Origin: Flavobacterium tiangeerense
GTDB taxonomy: Bacteria; Bacteroidota; Bacteroidia; Flavobacteriales; Flavobacteriaceae
Length of the DNA: 64,000 nt
NCBI RefSeq assembly: GCF_007830355.1
Contig: NZ_VLKO01000004.1
Location: 1-64,000, forward strand
Reading direction: 5' to 3'
A model generated the notes under the pieces. The model did no database searches and had not been told where the DNA came from. It saw only the letters and a list, made by a program, of their open reading frames with translations. The translations under genes and the position numbers were made by a program. Numbering within the stretch: position 1 is the stretch's first letter; each line of letters starts with the position of its first letter. This document shows, one piece after another, positions 8,573 through 17,120 of the stretch.

Positions 8573-9070
8573 TTATTCTAAAATCAACTGCATAAACACA
8601 GAGTGCAACCATCGATCAAATTTAAATCCTGATTCTTTGATTATCCCTACCGTTTTAAAACCAAATCTTTCATGAAATTCTACGCTACTTTGATTTTCAG
8701 AATCAATAACAGCAATCATTGTGTGTAAATTTTGTCTTTTTGCAAGAACTATTAATTCTTCAAGAAGTAATTTACCTATTCCTTTACCATGATGATCTTG
8801 ACTTACATATACAGAATGCTCAACTGTAAATTTGTAAGCTTCTCGAAAACGGAATTCACTATACATACCAAAACCTACAACAACTCCGTCAATTTCAGCC
8901 ACGATCACTGGGAAATTTTTACTCTCTTTATCGGCTAAGATGCTCATTTGTTGCTCTAGTGTTCTAATATTATAATCATACAAAGCTGTAGAGTGTAAAA
9001 TATTGTAATTTATAATCTCCAAAATAGCTTGAGTATCCTCAGTTTTGTATGCGCGTATCGTAGTTTTCAT
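8573..9070 (-). CDS. GNAT family N-acetyltransferase, phosphinothricin-acetyltransferase-like
   Basis: A 165-residue single-domain acetyltransferase. The acetyl-CoA loop is HHGKGIGKLLLEEL (about 97-110), preceded by VEHSVYVSQD and followed by IDSENQSSVEFHERFGF, a pattern typical of the PAT/MnaT/YncA group acting on small amines or amino acid analogues. The natural substrate cannot be deduced. It is divergent from menD, with which it shares a short promoter region. Confidence 0.88.
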   Translation of the reverse strand: MKTTIRAYKTEDTQAILEIINYNILHSTALYDYNIRTLEQQMSILADKESKNFPVIVAEIDGVVVGFGMYSEFRFREAYKFTVEHSVYVSQDHHGKGIGKLLLEELIVLAKRQNLHTMIAVIDSENQSSVEFHERFGFKTVGIIKESGFKFDRWLHSVFMQLILE

Positions 9071-9087
9071 GGGGTATTTATTTGCTT

Positions 9088-9117
9088 CAAAAATAGCAAA
9101 TAACAGTTCAAATTCAA
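9088..9117 (-). promoter_or_regulatory. Promoter of the GNAT gene
   Basis: -7 element TATTTTTG (9088-9095) with TTG at 9115-9117, giving a 19-bp spacer. This fits the Bacteroidota sigma consensus well; the start is 18 bp downstream. Confidence 0.65.
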
Positions 9118-9139
9118 GGAAAAAGACCAGCGAATTTGT

Positions 9140-9147
9140 AACTTTGT
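9140..9147 (+). promoter_or_regulatory. -7 element of menD
   Basis: TAACTTTG, a perfect TAnnTTTG match, 19 bp before the menD start codon. It is back to back with the GNAT promoter. Confidence 0.6.
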
Positions 9148-9166
9148 ATCAAAGAAATTAGATACA

Positions 9167-10828
9167 ATGATATACCCCAAAATACCTTTGGCGCAAAGCA
9201 TAATTGAAATTTGTTTAGCCAAGGGAATCACCAACATAATTATTTCCCCGGGTTCCAGAAATGCACCACTTACCATAGGTTTTGTAAACAATCCTGCTTT
9301 TAAATGTTACAGTATTGCTGATGAACGTTGCGCAGCCTTTTTTGGTTTAGGAATGGCACAACAAACGGCACATCCAGTGGCACTTGTTTGTACCTCTGGA
9401 TCCGCTTTATTGAATTATTATCCCGCTTTTGCAGAGGCTTTTTACAGTCAAATTCCACTTCTGGTAATCTCAGCAGATAGGCCTCAAAGTAAGATCGATA
9501 TTGGTGATGGACAAACCATTAGACAGGAAAATGTATTCGAAAACCATTCCTTATACAATGCTAATTTGCATGAGGATGTTTCGGCCGAGAATGATTTAAA
9601 AATCAACGAGGCCATTAATACGGCTATTTCTCAAAAAGGTCCCGTTCACATCAATGCTCCTTTTGAAGAACCTTTATATGAAACCGTTTCGGAGCTTTCA
9701 GTCAAAGTTAAAATTTTCGCTTCCGCAAATTTTACTCAGACGATTTCCATTGATGATGTTTCAGAATTTGCAACGATTTGGAACAATGCAATTAAGAAGA
9801 TGATTCTAGTGGGCGTCAACGAACCGAATGCCGTTAACGAAAAAGTAATTGAGGCTTTCGCCAAAGACGAGTCGATTGTGGTGTTGACCGAAACGACTTC
9901 CAACTTGCACCATGATACTTTTATCAACAATATTGACACGATAATTACGCCTTTTACGAATGAAGATTTTGAAAATTTTCGTCCGGAGATTTTAGTAACA
10001 TTCGGAGGAATGGTCGTTTCAAAAAGAATTAAAGCATTTTTGCGCAAATACAAACCCAAACACCATTGGCATATTGATTCCTGGAGAGCGTATGATACAT
10101 TTGGTGCTTTGACACACCATTTTGAAGTAAATCCTAATGTGTTTTTTGAAACCTTTCTGCCACTTACAAATGCAATAGAAAGTAATTATTTCAATCAATT
10201 AGACGCAGTAAAAGCATTGCGAAAGTTAAAAAGCGAAATTTATTTAGATAAAATTCCTTTTTCGGATTTTAAAGTATTTGAGAGCGTTATTCAAGGTTTA
10301 CCAATAAACAGCCATTTACAAATTAGTAATAGCTCGGCAATCCGCTATGCGCAACTGATAGACATTCACCCTACAATTGAGGTATATTGTAATCGTGGAA
10401 CTAGTGGAATTGATGGCAGTACATCAACTGCGATTGGTGCGGCTGTGGCCAATACAAAACCGACCATTTTTATAACGGGTGACATTGGTTTTTTGTATGA
10501 TAGCAATGCATTATGGAACAGCTATATTCCTAAAAATTTCAAGATTATACTCATTAATAATGGTGGTGGCGGAATTTTTAGAATTCTACCCGGACATGAA
10601 GAAACACCAGTTTTTAACACTTTTTTTGAGACATCCCATTGCTTGACCGCCGAACATTTAGCCAAAATGTATGGTTTAGAATATACAATTGCTAGTGATG
10701 AAGCAAGTCTAGAAAGTGGTTTGGCTACAATGTATGCACAAAATGATACGCCATGTATTCTAGAAGTGTTTACTCCTACATTACAAAATGATAGTATTTT
10801 ATTGCAATTTTTTAAAGAATTAGTGTAA
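9167..10828 (+). CDS. menD: SEPHCHC synthase of menaquinone biosynthesis
   Basis: 553 residues, the normal length for MenD. This thiamine-diphosphate enzyme joins 2-oxoglutarate to isochorismate to give SEPHCHC, the first committed step towards menaquinone. Visible motifs: SPGSRNAPLTIG (substrate loop), ADERCAAFFGLGMA with the catalytic Glu, TSGSALLNYYPA, CNRGTSGIDGSTSTAIGAA, and the TPP/Mg motif from TGDIGFLYDSNALWN to NNGGGGIF. The chosen start lies 19 bp after a -7 box. The other men genes of the window are 5-12 kb downstream, not in one operon with it. Confidence 0.97.
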   Translation: MIYPKIPLAQSIIEICLAKGITNIIISPGSRNAPLTIGFVNNPAFKCYSIADERCAAFFGLGMAQQTAHPVALVCTSGSALLNYYPAFAEAFYSQIPLLVISADRPQSKIDIGDGQTIRQENVFENHSLYNANLHEDVSAENDLKINEAINTAISQKGPVHINAPFEEPLYETVSELSVKVKIFASANFTQTISIDDVSEFATIWNNAIKKMILVGVNEPNAVNEKVIEAFAKDESIVVLTETTSNLHHDTFINNIDTIITPFTNEDFENFRPEILVTFGGMVVSKRIKAFLRKYKPKHHWHIDSWRAYDTFGALTHHFEVNPNVFFETFLPLTNAIESNYFNQLDAVKALRKLKSEIYLDKIPFSDFKVFESVIQGLPINSHLQISNSSAIRYAQLIDIHPTIEVYCNRGTSGIDGSTSTAIGAAVANTKPTIFITGDIGFLYDSNALWNSYIPKNFKIILINNGGGGIFRILPGHEETPVFNTFFETSHCLTAEHLAKMYGLEYTIASDEASLESGLATMYAQNDTPCILEVFTPTLQNDSILLQFFKELV

Positions 10829-10916
10829 TTTTTTTCTTGTTTTTAATGCAACTCTGAGATATAATGTTTAATTTTAGTCTGTTATAAACTAAAAAACCAA
10901 CAAAAAACTTTTATTT

Positions 10917-11258
10917 ATGAGTGCAAGAGAAGAATTAATTGTAAAATACGCAGCAGATTTGAAAGAAAAATGCGGCGTAGATCCAGATATGGATTTATTA
11001 ACTAAAGTTACAATAGGCTGTGGACCGTCAATTTATAATGCTGATGCTGCAACAGTAGCTGGAAGTCAGCAGTCAGAATTGGACACAGTTAAAAACAATT
11101 TCTTGATCAAGAAGTTAGGCCTAACTGATGGACCAGAATTAGACGCTGCCATTGATGCAGTAATGGAAAAATATGGAAGATCTAATAGAAATAAGTACAG
11201 AGCCGTTATTTATTATTTACTAACAGTTCATTTCAAGAAAGAGAGTGTTTACAATTAA
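10917..11258 (+). CDS. DUF2853 family protein
   Basis: A 113-residue soluble, mostly helical protein matching DUF2853, a family frequent in Bacteroidota. Recognisable segments: CGVDPDMDLLTKVTIGCGPSIYNADAATV and KYGRSNRNKYRAVIYYLL. No catalytic motif and no signal peptide. It lies 88 bp after menD and just before a bidirectional terminator. Function unknown. Confidence 0.85.
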   Translation: MSAREELIVKYAADLKEKCGVDPDMDLLTKVTIGCGPSIYNADAATVAGSQQSELDTVKNNFLIKKLGLTDGPELDAAIDAVMEKYGRSNRNKYRAVIYYLLTVHFKKESVYN

Positions 11259-11283
11259 TTATTGATTGTAAAAAATTAGGTAT

Positions 11284-11320
11284 AAAAAAGCGTTTGTCGA
11301 ATTGAGACAAACGCTTTTTT
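11284..11320. terminator. Bidirectional intrinsic terminator
   Basis: AAAAAAGCGTTTGTC pairs with GACAAACGCTTTTTT around a 7-nt loop. It lies between the DUF2853 gene and the convergent M28 peptidase gene. Confidence 0.9.
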
Positions 11321-11387
11321 GTTAAATCACTTTTTTAATCAGAAACACGAGAATTAGTTTCAATTAAATTGATTTCATTCTTGAAAG

Positions 11388-12740
11388 TTAACGAATTGGT
11401 ATTGGAAAAACAGGTAAACTAGAATGTCCTAAAGCATCAACTGCTTGTACTGCAAAGAAGAAATTATCTTTAGAATACGGAATTTCGGCCTTAGTATCTT
11501 TTACAAAAATAGTTTTTTCCCAGTGTTGTGATCCCGTTTCTCTAATAAGGATGTTGTAGCCATAAACAGCTTTTCCTTCTGGCGCAGTCCAAAGTAAAGT
11601 AGAGAAATTGGTCAAATCTTTTACTTCAATTCCAACATTAGTAGGCGCTTTTGGCGACCAAGCTAAGTTGCTGAAAGTAGCTAAGTTAGAACAGGTTACT
11701 TTTTTCATGTATTCAAAGTCCATGAATTCAGGAAGGTCTCCATACTGAATGTTATTTTCTTTTCTCACATTTTGGTGTTGGTGATCGTAGTTCTCGTTCA
11801 TTTCGCAAAAACGAATCGCAGTAAAACCATTTTGGCTAAAAGGAGTATGATCTCCACCACGCAAGAAACGGTCGTTGCGGTATACCAGGTTAATATCCAA
11901 TTGATCAACATATTGGTTGGTTACTGTTTTAATGTAACGTGCTAACTGTCTTGATGGGCTATCATTATCGCGATTGGTTGATTTTCGCATTTTTGATTCG
12001 GCTTCTGTTTCTAGATAAGGAATAGTTTCGCTAAAAACACGCACTCTGGTATTGTCACGTAATAAAGTGCCGCTTGATAAGCTGTTGCCTATCATGTCAT
12101 TGTTAAGCATAGCAATCAAATTCCATTTGCCTTCTTTGGCAAGATCAGCAAGATGTTTAGCACCATACAAACCTTGTTCTTCACCTACTACAGCTACAAA
12201 AATGAGTGTAAAAGGAAATTCTCTTTGACTCATAATTCTGGCTAGTTCCATCATGGCAGCCACTCCTGAAGCATCATCATTTGCACCCGGTGCATCAGAT
12301 TTTGCGTCCATTACATCCGAAGCTCTAGAATCTAAGTGACCACTGATAATCATAACTCTATCGTCAGTAGGATCAGTACCTTTTAAAGTTGCCATAACGT
12401 TTCCTAATTGGCTATCCGTTGCAATTCGTTTTCCATCGGCTTTGATGGTAAAAAAATCAATAACAGAGGTAAGCCTGCCTCCAGAAGCCAAAGCATATTT
12501 TTCAAATTCTGATTTTACCCAGCGCTGTGCAGCACCTATACCGCGGGTATTGCTTTTGGTGTCGCTCAACGTATGGCGTGTACCAAAAGAAACGAGTTTC
12601 CGAACGGTAGCTTCCATATTTTCCGATTTAACTTCGGTCAACATTTTTTTAATTTCGGGATCATCAACTGTAGTTTGTGCAAAAGTTGTAATCGAAAAGC
12701 AGACAAATAGAATAAAGGTTGTTATAGGATTTGGTTTCAT
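11388..12740 (-). CDS. Secreted M28 family metallopeptidase with fibronectin-III-like C-terminus
   Basis: 450 residues from the ATG at 12740. That start gives a clean signal peptide (MKPNPITTF to TTFAQ); the longer frame begins at a TTG inside the -7 box and is rejected. The M28 aminopeptidase fold shows its zinc ligands: HLDSR, GANDDASG, GEEQGLYG, NNDMIG and GGDHTPF. A roughly 90-residue fibronectin-III-like domain follows (APTNVGIEVKD to the end). It probably removes N-terminal residues from peptides outside the inner membrane. There is no type IX secretion tail, so periplasmic or Sec-exported location is likely. Confidence 0.9.
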   Translation of the reverse strand: MKPNPITTFILFVCFSITTFAQTTVDDPEIKKMLTEVKSENMEATVRKLVSFGTRHTLSDTKSNTRGIGAAQRWVKSEFEKYALASGGRLTSVIDFFTIKADGKRIATDSQLGNVMATLKGTDPTDDRVMIISGHLDSRASDVMDAKSDAPGANDDASGVAAMMELARIMSQREFPFTLIFVAVVGEEQGLYGAKHLADLAKEGKWNLIAMLNNDMIGNSLSSGTLLRDNTRVRVFSETIPYLETEAESKMRKSTNRDNDSPSRQLARYIKTVTNQYVDQLDINLVYRNDRFLRGGDHTPFSQNGFTAIRFCEMNENYDHQHQNVRKENNIQYGDLPEFMDFEYMKKVTCSNLATFSNLAWSPKAPTNVGIEVKDLTNFSTLLWTAPEGKAVYGYNILIRETGSQHWEKTIFVKDTKAEIPYSKDNFFFAVQAVDALGHSSLPVFPIPIR

Positions 12741-12761
12741 TAATTGTTTTTTTAGTTTCCT

Positions 12762-12769
12762 CAAAGTTA
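12762..12769 (-). promoter_or_regulatory. -7 element of the M28 peptidase gene
   Basis: TAACTTTG on the minus strand, 21 bp upstream of the ATG at 12740. It overlaps the alternative TTG start and so decides the start choice. Confidence 0.6.
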
Positions 12770-12940
12770 GTAAAAAAGAAAAAGAGTTTTTCTTATCCTT
12801 TTAATTTTAGGAATTGTTTGAGGTTAGAAGTATTTACCAAGAGATATTTTGCAAATCAGGATTGTACCACTTGGATTTTATTATTTTTATTCATGGATTG
12901 TGATGTGTTGTGTGATGACTTGACGGTGAGATATTTAATT

Positions 12941-13474
12941 TTATAATATTTTTTTATTTTTTATAAAATCCTTTCGTATTTTAATTAATTTGTGGTGATT
13001 AATAATTGAATAAAAAGGAATATTTGATTCTCCTCTTCCATATGTTGTTAAGTTCAAAAGTATTTTGTCTTCTGTAAATATTACAAATATTTTTTTTCCA
13101 GAACTAAATATTCCACCTCTATATTTTCCTCGTAAAATATTTATTCCATTGTCATTAAGAAGAAAATCTGGAAATTCCTTTTTTAGAAGTTCAACAATTT
13201 TTTCTCTGTCTATTTTAGGATTTGAAATCTCGACTTTCAACATTTTGTAATTCAGAAACCAACTTATTAAAAGAAAAATTGTAAAAAATATTAAACATAA
13301 AGTAAAAAACACATTCTCATTATTATCAGGATTTGATAAAATTGAAACTAATAAAAATGTCCAACCTACATAAACAAAAGTCTCAAAAAATAATTCAAGC
13401 ACATATTCAAAGTTTAGTTTGTAGATTATAAATTTATATTTAATACTTTTCTCTAAATTTAATTTAAAGCTCAT
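12941..13474 (-). CDS. Hypothetical membrane protein with two transmembrane helices
   Basis: A 177-residue Lys/Ile/Asn-rich protein. Two hydrophobic segments (about 26-46, FETFVYVGWTFLLVSI, and 55-75, FFTLCLIFFTIFLLISW) are followed by a soluble domain with short beta-strand-like stretches (GIFSSGKKIFVIFTEDKILLNL). I do not recognise a family. It is more AT-rich than its neighbours and borders a 640-bp non-coding region with repeats, which fits an accessory gene. The coding frame is uninterrupted and AT-rich intergenic DNA would normally show stops, so I take it as real. Confidence 0.65.
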   Translation of the reverse strand: MSFKLNLEKSIKYKFIIYKLNFEYVLELFFETFVYVGWTFLLVSILSNPDNNENVFFTLCLIFFTIFLLISWFLNYKMLKVEISNPKIDREKIVELLKKEFPDFLLNDNGINILRGKYRGGIFSSGKKIFVIFTEDKILLNLTTYGRGESNIPFYSIINHHKLIKIRKDFIKNKKIL

Positions 13475-13748
13475 TTTCTTTTAGATTGCTGTCAAGATGT
13501 TTGTCCATGTCAGACAGGTGTAAACACACTTATTTTTTACTGTAAATATAGTCGATTTGAACTACAAAAAAATAAATTTTTGCAAGAATTAGATTGTTGA
13601 TTACTTCGTGAAAAAGAGTTTAGAACCATAAAAATAGAGCAGTACTAAATCCTTTTTTTTAACCTTTATAATAATTCAATAGTAATAATATTAATGAGTT
13701 CTTATTTTATATCGTTTTTATAAAGTGTTTATTTTCTTTGTAAGTCAA

Positions 13749-13781
13749 AGACCTAACAGATTTTTAAAACCTGTTAGGTCT
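13749..13781. repeat. Palindromic repeat AGACCTAACAG / CTGTTAGGTCT
   Basis: 11-bp perfect arms around an 11-nt centre; TTTT and AAAA inside the centre extend the pairing after one mismatch. A hairpin of this form occurs widely between genes in Bacteroidota (recalled, not searched). No poly-T follows, so it is not a clear terminator. Confidence 0.65.
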
Positions 13782-13918
13782 CGGAGGTTAAAATATTAAA
13801 GTTTGATAATCTTTTAGGTTTTTTAATTGTCATAGTGTTGTAAAGCAGCCAACGAGAACAAAAACCTCATAAAAAGGTGCTTCTGTTGTTTGTGTCATGA
13901 AAACGATATTTCCTAATC

Positions 13919-14013
13919 TAGCCCCGATGGAAGTGAGTATCCCACGCTTTTGGGCGTGGATACTGCGTACAGCGGGACTACACGTTATGAAACAACGAAG
14001 GTAGGTGCTCCTA
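13919..14013 (-). repeat. Dispersed structured repeat, copy 1
   Basis: Read on the minus strand it has AGGAGC at one end, CCCGCTGTACGC, a central hairpin (GTATCCACGC / GCGTGGGATAC) and CACTTCCATCGGGGCTA at the other end. The same end segments occur at 20357-20453 and 47644-47725 with a different hairpin in the middle. This copy has about 26 extra bases after AGGAGC. Confidence 0.7.
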
Positions 14014-14088
14014 AAAATAAAAAACAATAGCAATTTCCGCATTAGTTTTTTTGTGGACGGTTTCTTAATATCCTACTTTCAAACTTCG

Positions 14089-14096
14089 TACCTTTG
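14089..14096 (+). promoter_or_regulatory. -7 element of the CvfB-like gene
   Basis: TACCTTTG, a perfect match, 21 bp before the ATG at 14118. The upstream ATG at 14094 lies inside the element and is excluded as the start. Confidence 0.6.
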
Positions 14097-14117
14097 CACT
14101 TTACAAAATACAATATA

Positions 14118-14972
14118 ATGATTGAAATAGGAAAATACAATACGCTAACGATATTACGTGATACCAAAGTGGGTTTGTTTTTGGGAAATCCAGAGCAAGA
14201 TCCTGAGGGAATTCATGACATTTTGCTTCCCAATAAATACGTTCCCAACGAATTTGAGATAGGTGAGGAGTTGATCGTGTTTGTGTATTTGGACCATGAA
14301 GAAAGACCAGTTTCTACCACTCTGGAACCGTATATTTTATTGAATGAGTTTGCACTTTTGCGTGTGAATTATACCAATCAAATAGGAGCGTTTATGGATT
14401 GGGGAATGGAAAAGGATATTTTGGTTCCGTTTAAAGAGCAGGCGCGCCCTATGGAAAAAGGAAAACGCTATTTGGTGTACCTTTATATGGATGAAAAAAC
14501 CAATAGATTAGTCGCTTCTAGTAAATTGAATCAGTTTTTGAAAAATGAAAACCTAACTGTTGAGAAAGGTGAGGAAGTTGATTTGATTGTGTCGCATATT
14601 ACGGAGTTGGGAATCAACGTGATTATCAACGAAAAGTATAAAGGATTGATGTACAAGGATGAAGTGTATGATGATGCCATTCGAACGGGAGACCGCATGC
14701 GTGGTTACATTAAAACAATCAGGCCAGATAATAAAATTGATGTTTCCTTGCAAATACAAGGTTATCAAAGTATTGAACCCAATGCCGAAAAAATTCTGGA
14801 TGAACTGCGCGCAAGCAGAGGTTTTTTGAGATTGACCGATAATTCTCATCCCGAAGACATTAAAACTGTATTGAAGATGAGTAAAAAAACGTTTAAAAAA
14901 GCAATTGGTTCTTTATACAGGGAGCAATTGATTGAAATTAAAGAAGACGGAATTTATTTAGTTAAAGAGTAA
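14118..14972 (+). CDS. S1-domain RNA-binding protein, CvfB family
   Basis: 284 residues from the ATG at 14118, just past the -7 box. The layout fits CvfB: an N-terminal S1-like domain (IGKYNTLTILRDTKVGLFLG), a second (about 70-135, NYTNQIGAFMDWG), a third (about 145-215, VSHITELGINVIINEKYKGLMY) and a C-terminal winged helix (DIKTVLKMSKKTFKKAIGSLY). CvfB proteins bind RNA and affect virulence-factor expression in Staphylococcus; the role here is unknown. Monocistronic, with its own terminator. Confidence 0.88.
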   Translation: MIEIGKYNTLTILRDTKVGLFLGNPEQDPEGIHDILLPNKYVPNEFEIGEELIVFVYLDHEERPVSTTLEPYILLNEFALLRVNYTNQIGAFMDWGMEKDILVPFKEQARPMEKGKRYLVYLYMDEKTNRLVASSKLNQFLKNENLTVEKGEEVDLIVSHITELGINVIINEKYKGLMYKDEVYDDAIRTGDRMRGYIKTIRPDNKIDVSLQIQGYQSIEPNAEKILDELRASRGFLRLTDNSHPEDIKTVLKMSKKTFKKAIGSLYREQLIEIKEDGIYLVKE

Positions 14973-14977
14973 AAAAA

Positions 14978-15017
14978 AGAAAGACTAATCTACAAAGATT
15001 AGTCTTTCTCTTTTTAA
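14978..15017 (+). terminator. Intrinsic terminator of the CvfB-like gene
   Basis: AGAAAGACTAATC pairs with GATTAGTCTTTCT around a 6-nt loop, followed by CTTTTT. Confidence 0.85.
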
Positions 15018-15694
15018 TACTACAATAAAAAAATAGTACAAGTATTAAAATGGAATGATGGTTAAAAGAAACGGTATGTGCCTGCTCATCAATAGTAGTT
15101 GTGTACCAATTTTTAAGATGTAACTGCGACATTAGTTGCTTTTGACCGATTTTATTAATATGTTCAATTCATTGCACTAACGTGAAAAATAGTTTCGCGG
15201 TATGACCTTAGTTTTTCTTTAATAGATTTGATTATTTTCTAAAAAATGTTTTTAGTACCGTTTTGCACAGCATCAACAAGAAAAATAATACTTCGTTTAA
15301 ACCTCAGGTGCTACTTTATTTTTATTTCGACTAATTTTAATGACTTGTTCATAGATTCTTTGCTCTGGAATTCTGAAAAAATAAAGCGAATAATTTCCTT
15401 AGAAAAAAGAGCGGTAACATTTTTAATGGTAAACAATACATTCTTTTTTTAGGTTAATAACTCAGTGAAGAATAATAAGAAAGTCAACTTTATATCTTGT
15501 AATAAAGATGATTAACTTACTATAAAGTTAAAAAATAGTACGCTAATAATCATCAAGAATATCATTTTTTTTCTGATTTTTAACATTTTAATTCCTTTCA
15601 TCAGAGAAGGATTACCATAAGCTTATTCAAAATAGACTAGATATAATGTAAAAAATGATTTATTTTTACACTGAAATAATTTAAAACAATTACC
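15018..15694. other. 677-bp intergenic region upstream of menB
   Basis: No convincing gene. A 68-codon open frame at 15246-15452 lacks any recognisable feature and has the composition of non-coding DNA. I see no clear terminator and no TAnnTTTG element near menB. A small imperfect stem (CGTGAAA / TTTCGCG) near 15180-15200 has no T tail. Confidence 0.5.
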
Positions 15695-16525
15695 ATGGAT
15701 TGGATTACTGCCAAAGAGTACGAAGATATCACCTATAAGAAATGTAATGGAGTCGCTAGAATTGCGTTTAACAGACCTGATGTACGCAATGCTTTTCGAC
15801 CAAAAACTACTGCCGAATTGTACAATGCTTTTTATGACGCCCAAGAAGATACCTCAATAGGTGTAGTTTTGTTGTCAGCTGAAGGACCATCTTCTAAAGA
15901 TGGCGTGTACTCTTTTTGCAGTGGTGGCGATCAAAACGCACGTGGTCATCAAGGTTATGTGGGTGATGACGGGCAACATCGTTTGAATATTTTAGAAGTA
16001 CAACGATTAATTCGTTTTATGCCAAAGGTCGTTATTGCTGTAGTGCCAGGATGGGCAGTAGGTGGTGGACACAGTTTACATGTAGTGTGCGATATGACAC
16101 TTGCTAGTAAAGAGCACGCTATTTTTAAACAAACTGATGCTGATGTAACTAGTTTTGATGGAGGTTATGGATCAGCTTATTTAGCTAAAATGGTAGGTCA
16201 AAAAAAAGCTAGAGAAATTTTCTTCCTTGGCCGTAATTATTCGGCTCAAGAAGCTATGGATATGGGTATGGTAAATGCTGTGGTGCCTCATGATGAATTG
16301 GAAGCTACGGCTTACGAATGGGCACAAGAAATTTTGCAAAAATCGCCTATGGCTATCAAAATGTTAAAATTTGCTATGAACTTGACTGATGATGGAATGG
16401 TGGGTCAACAAGTATTTGCGGGTGAAGCTACTCGATTAGCGTACATGACCGAAGAGGCAAAAGAAGGTAGAAATGCATTCTTAGAGAAAAGAAAACCAAA
16501 TTTTGAAAAAAAATGGTTGCCATAA
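15695..16525 (+). CDS. menB: 1,4-dihydroxy-2-naphthoyl-CoA synthase
   Basis: 276 residues, the family's usual length. It closes the second ring of the naphthoquinone by converting o-succinylbenzoyl-CoA to DHNA-CoA. It is a crotonase-fold enzyme with oxyanion-hole segments FCSGGDQNARG and PGWAVGGGHSLHVVCD, the MenB-specific TDADVTSFDGGYGSAYLA (catalytic Asp/Tyr region) and GRNYSAQEAMDMGMVNAVVP. The ending FEKKWLP is typical of MenB. First gene of an apparent menB - PH - PH - menA - UPF0173 operon with gaps of 74 bp or less. Confidence 0.97.
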   Translation: MDWITAKEYEDITYKKCNGVARIAFNRPDVRNAFRPKTTAELYNAFYDAQEDTSIGVVLLSAEGPSSKDGVYSFCSGGDQNARGHQGYVGDDGQHRLNILEVQRLIRFMPKVVIAVVPGWAVGGGHSLHVVCDMTLASKEHAIFKQTDADVTSFDGGYGSAYLAKMVGQKKAREIFFLGRNYSAQEAMDMGMVNAVVPHDELEATAYEWAQEILQKSPMAIKMLKFAMNLTDDGMVGQQVFAGEATRLAYMTEEAKEGRNAFLEKRKPNFEKKWLP

Positions 16526-16598
16526 AAAGTTTTAAGTTTCAGGTTTTCAAGACGAAAACCTAAAACATTACACTTTAAAACTGAAATAAAATAAAAAA

Positions 16599-17120
16599 AT
16601 GCAAAACTTTTCGAACGAAATAATTGATACCGATTTACTCCCAAAATATGAGGAAGTAATTTTTACAAAATTGCATCCCAAATATCTTTTTGTGGTGGCA
16701 ATCAAGGTTGCTATTTTGATTATTACACTAATTACAGCTCCTTTTATTTATTTGTACTTTGAGCCCGATGGTTTTTCAGGTAAAATATCATTTTTATTAG
16801 GTTTAATGTCTCCATTTGTATTTCTATTTATCGTTTTATTTGCGCTGCTTAGTTTTAGAAAAAAAGGTTTTGCATTTAGAGAACATGATGTTTTGTATCG
16901 ATATGGAGTTTTGGCTACCAATACAATCATAATTCCTTATAATAGAGTGCAACATGTAGCCTTACATGAAGGATTTATACCTGGTTTTTTTGGCTTAGCC
17001 GAAATAGAAATATTTACAGCTGGCGGAAGTTCTAGTGACATTCAAATACCCGGAATTGAAAAGGAACAAGCCGAAAATATCAAACAGTTATTGATGGTTA
17101 AAATTCAAAAACAACTGTAA
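16599..17120 (+). CDS. Bacterial PH-domain membrane protein, YdbS-like
   Basis: 173 residues with two transmembrane helices (about 29-50 and 62-85) followed by a bPH2 domain (FREHDVLYRYGVLATNTIIIPYNRVQHVALHEGFI). This is the short partner of the YdbS/YdbT pair that occurs widely in bacteria; the biochemical role is poorly known and envelope-related. Its stop overlaps the next start (TAATG), so the two are translated together. Its position between menB and menA is common in Flavobacteriaceae as I recall it. Confidence 0.85.
   Translation: MQNFSNEIIDTDLLPKYEEVIFTKLHPKYLFVVAIKVAILIITLITAPFIYLYFEPDGFSGKISFLLGLMSPFVFLFIVLFALLSFRKKGFAFREHDVLYRYGVLATNTIIIPYNRVQHVALHEGFIPGFFGLAEIEIFTAGGSSSDIQIPGIEKEQAENIKQLLMVKIQKQL

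Larger units (their letters stand above)
13475..14117. other. 643-bp intergenic region with two repeats
   Basis: Contains a palindrome (13749-13781), one copy of the dispersed structured repeat (13919-14013) and the promoter of the CvfB-like gene. The open frame across the repeat (13830-14042, minus) is not coding. Confidence 0.65.

Noticed and set aside
13830..14042. 70-codon open frame on the minus strand
   Set aside because: It lies across dispersed repeat copy 1 and the neighbouring gap; the translation has no domain or periodicity, and the hairpin explains its open frame.
15246..15452. 68-codon open frame upstream of menB
   Set aside because: No family trait, composition of AT-rich non-coding DNA, no promoter or terminator fitting it.
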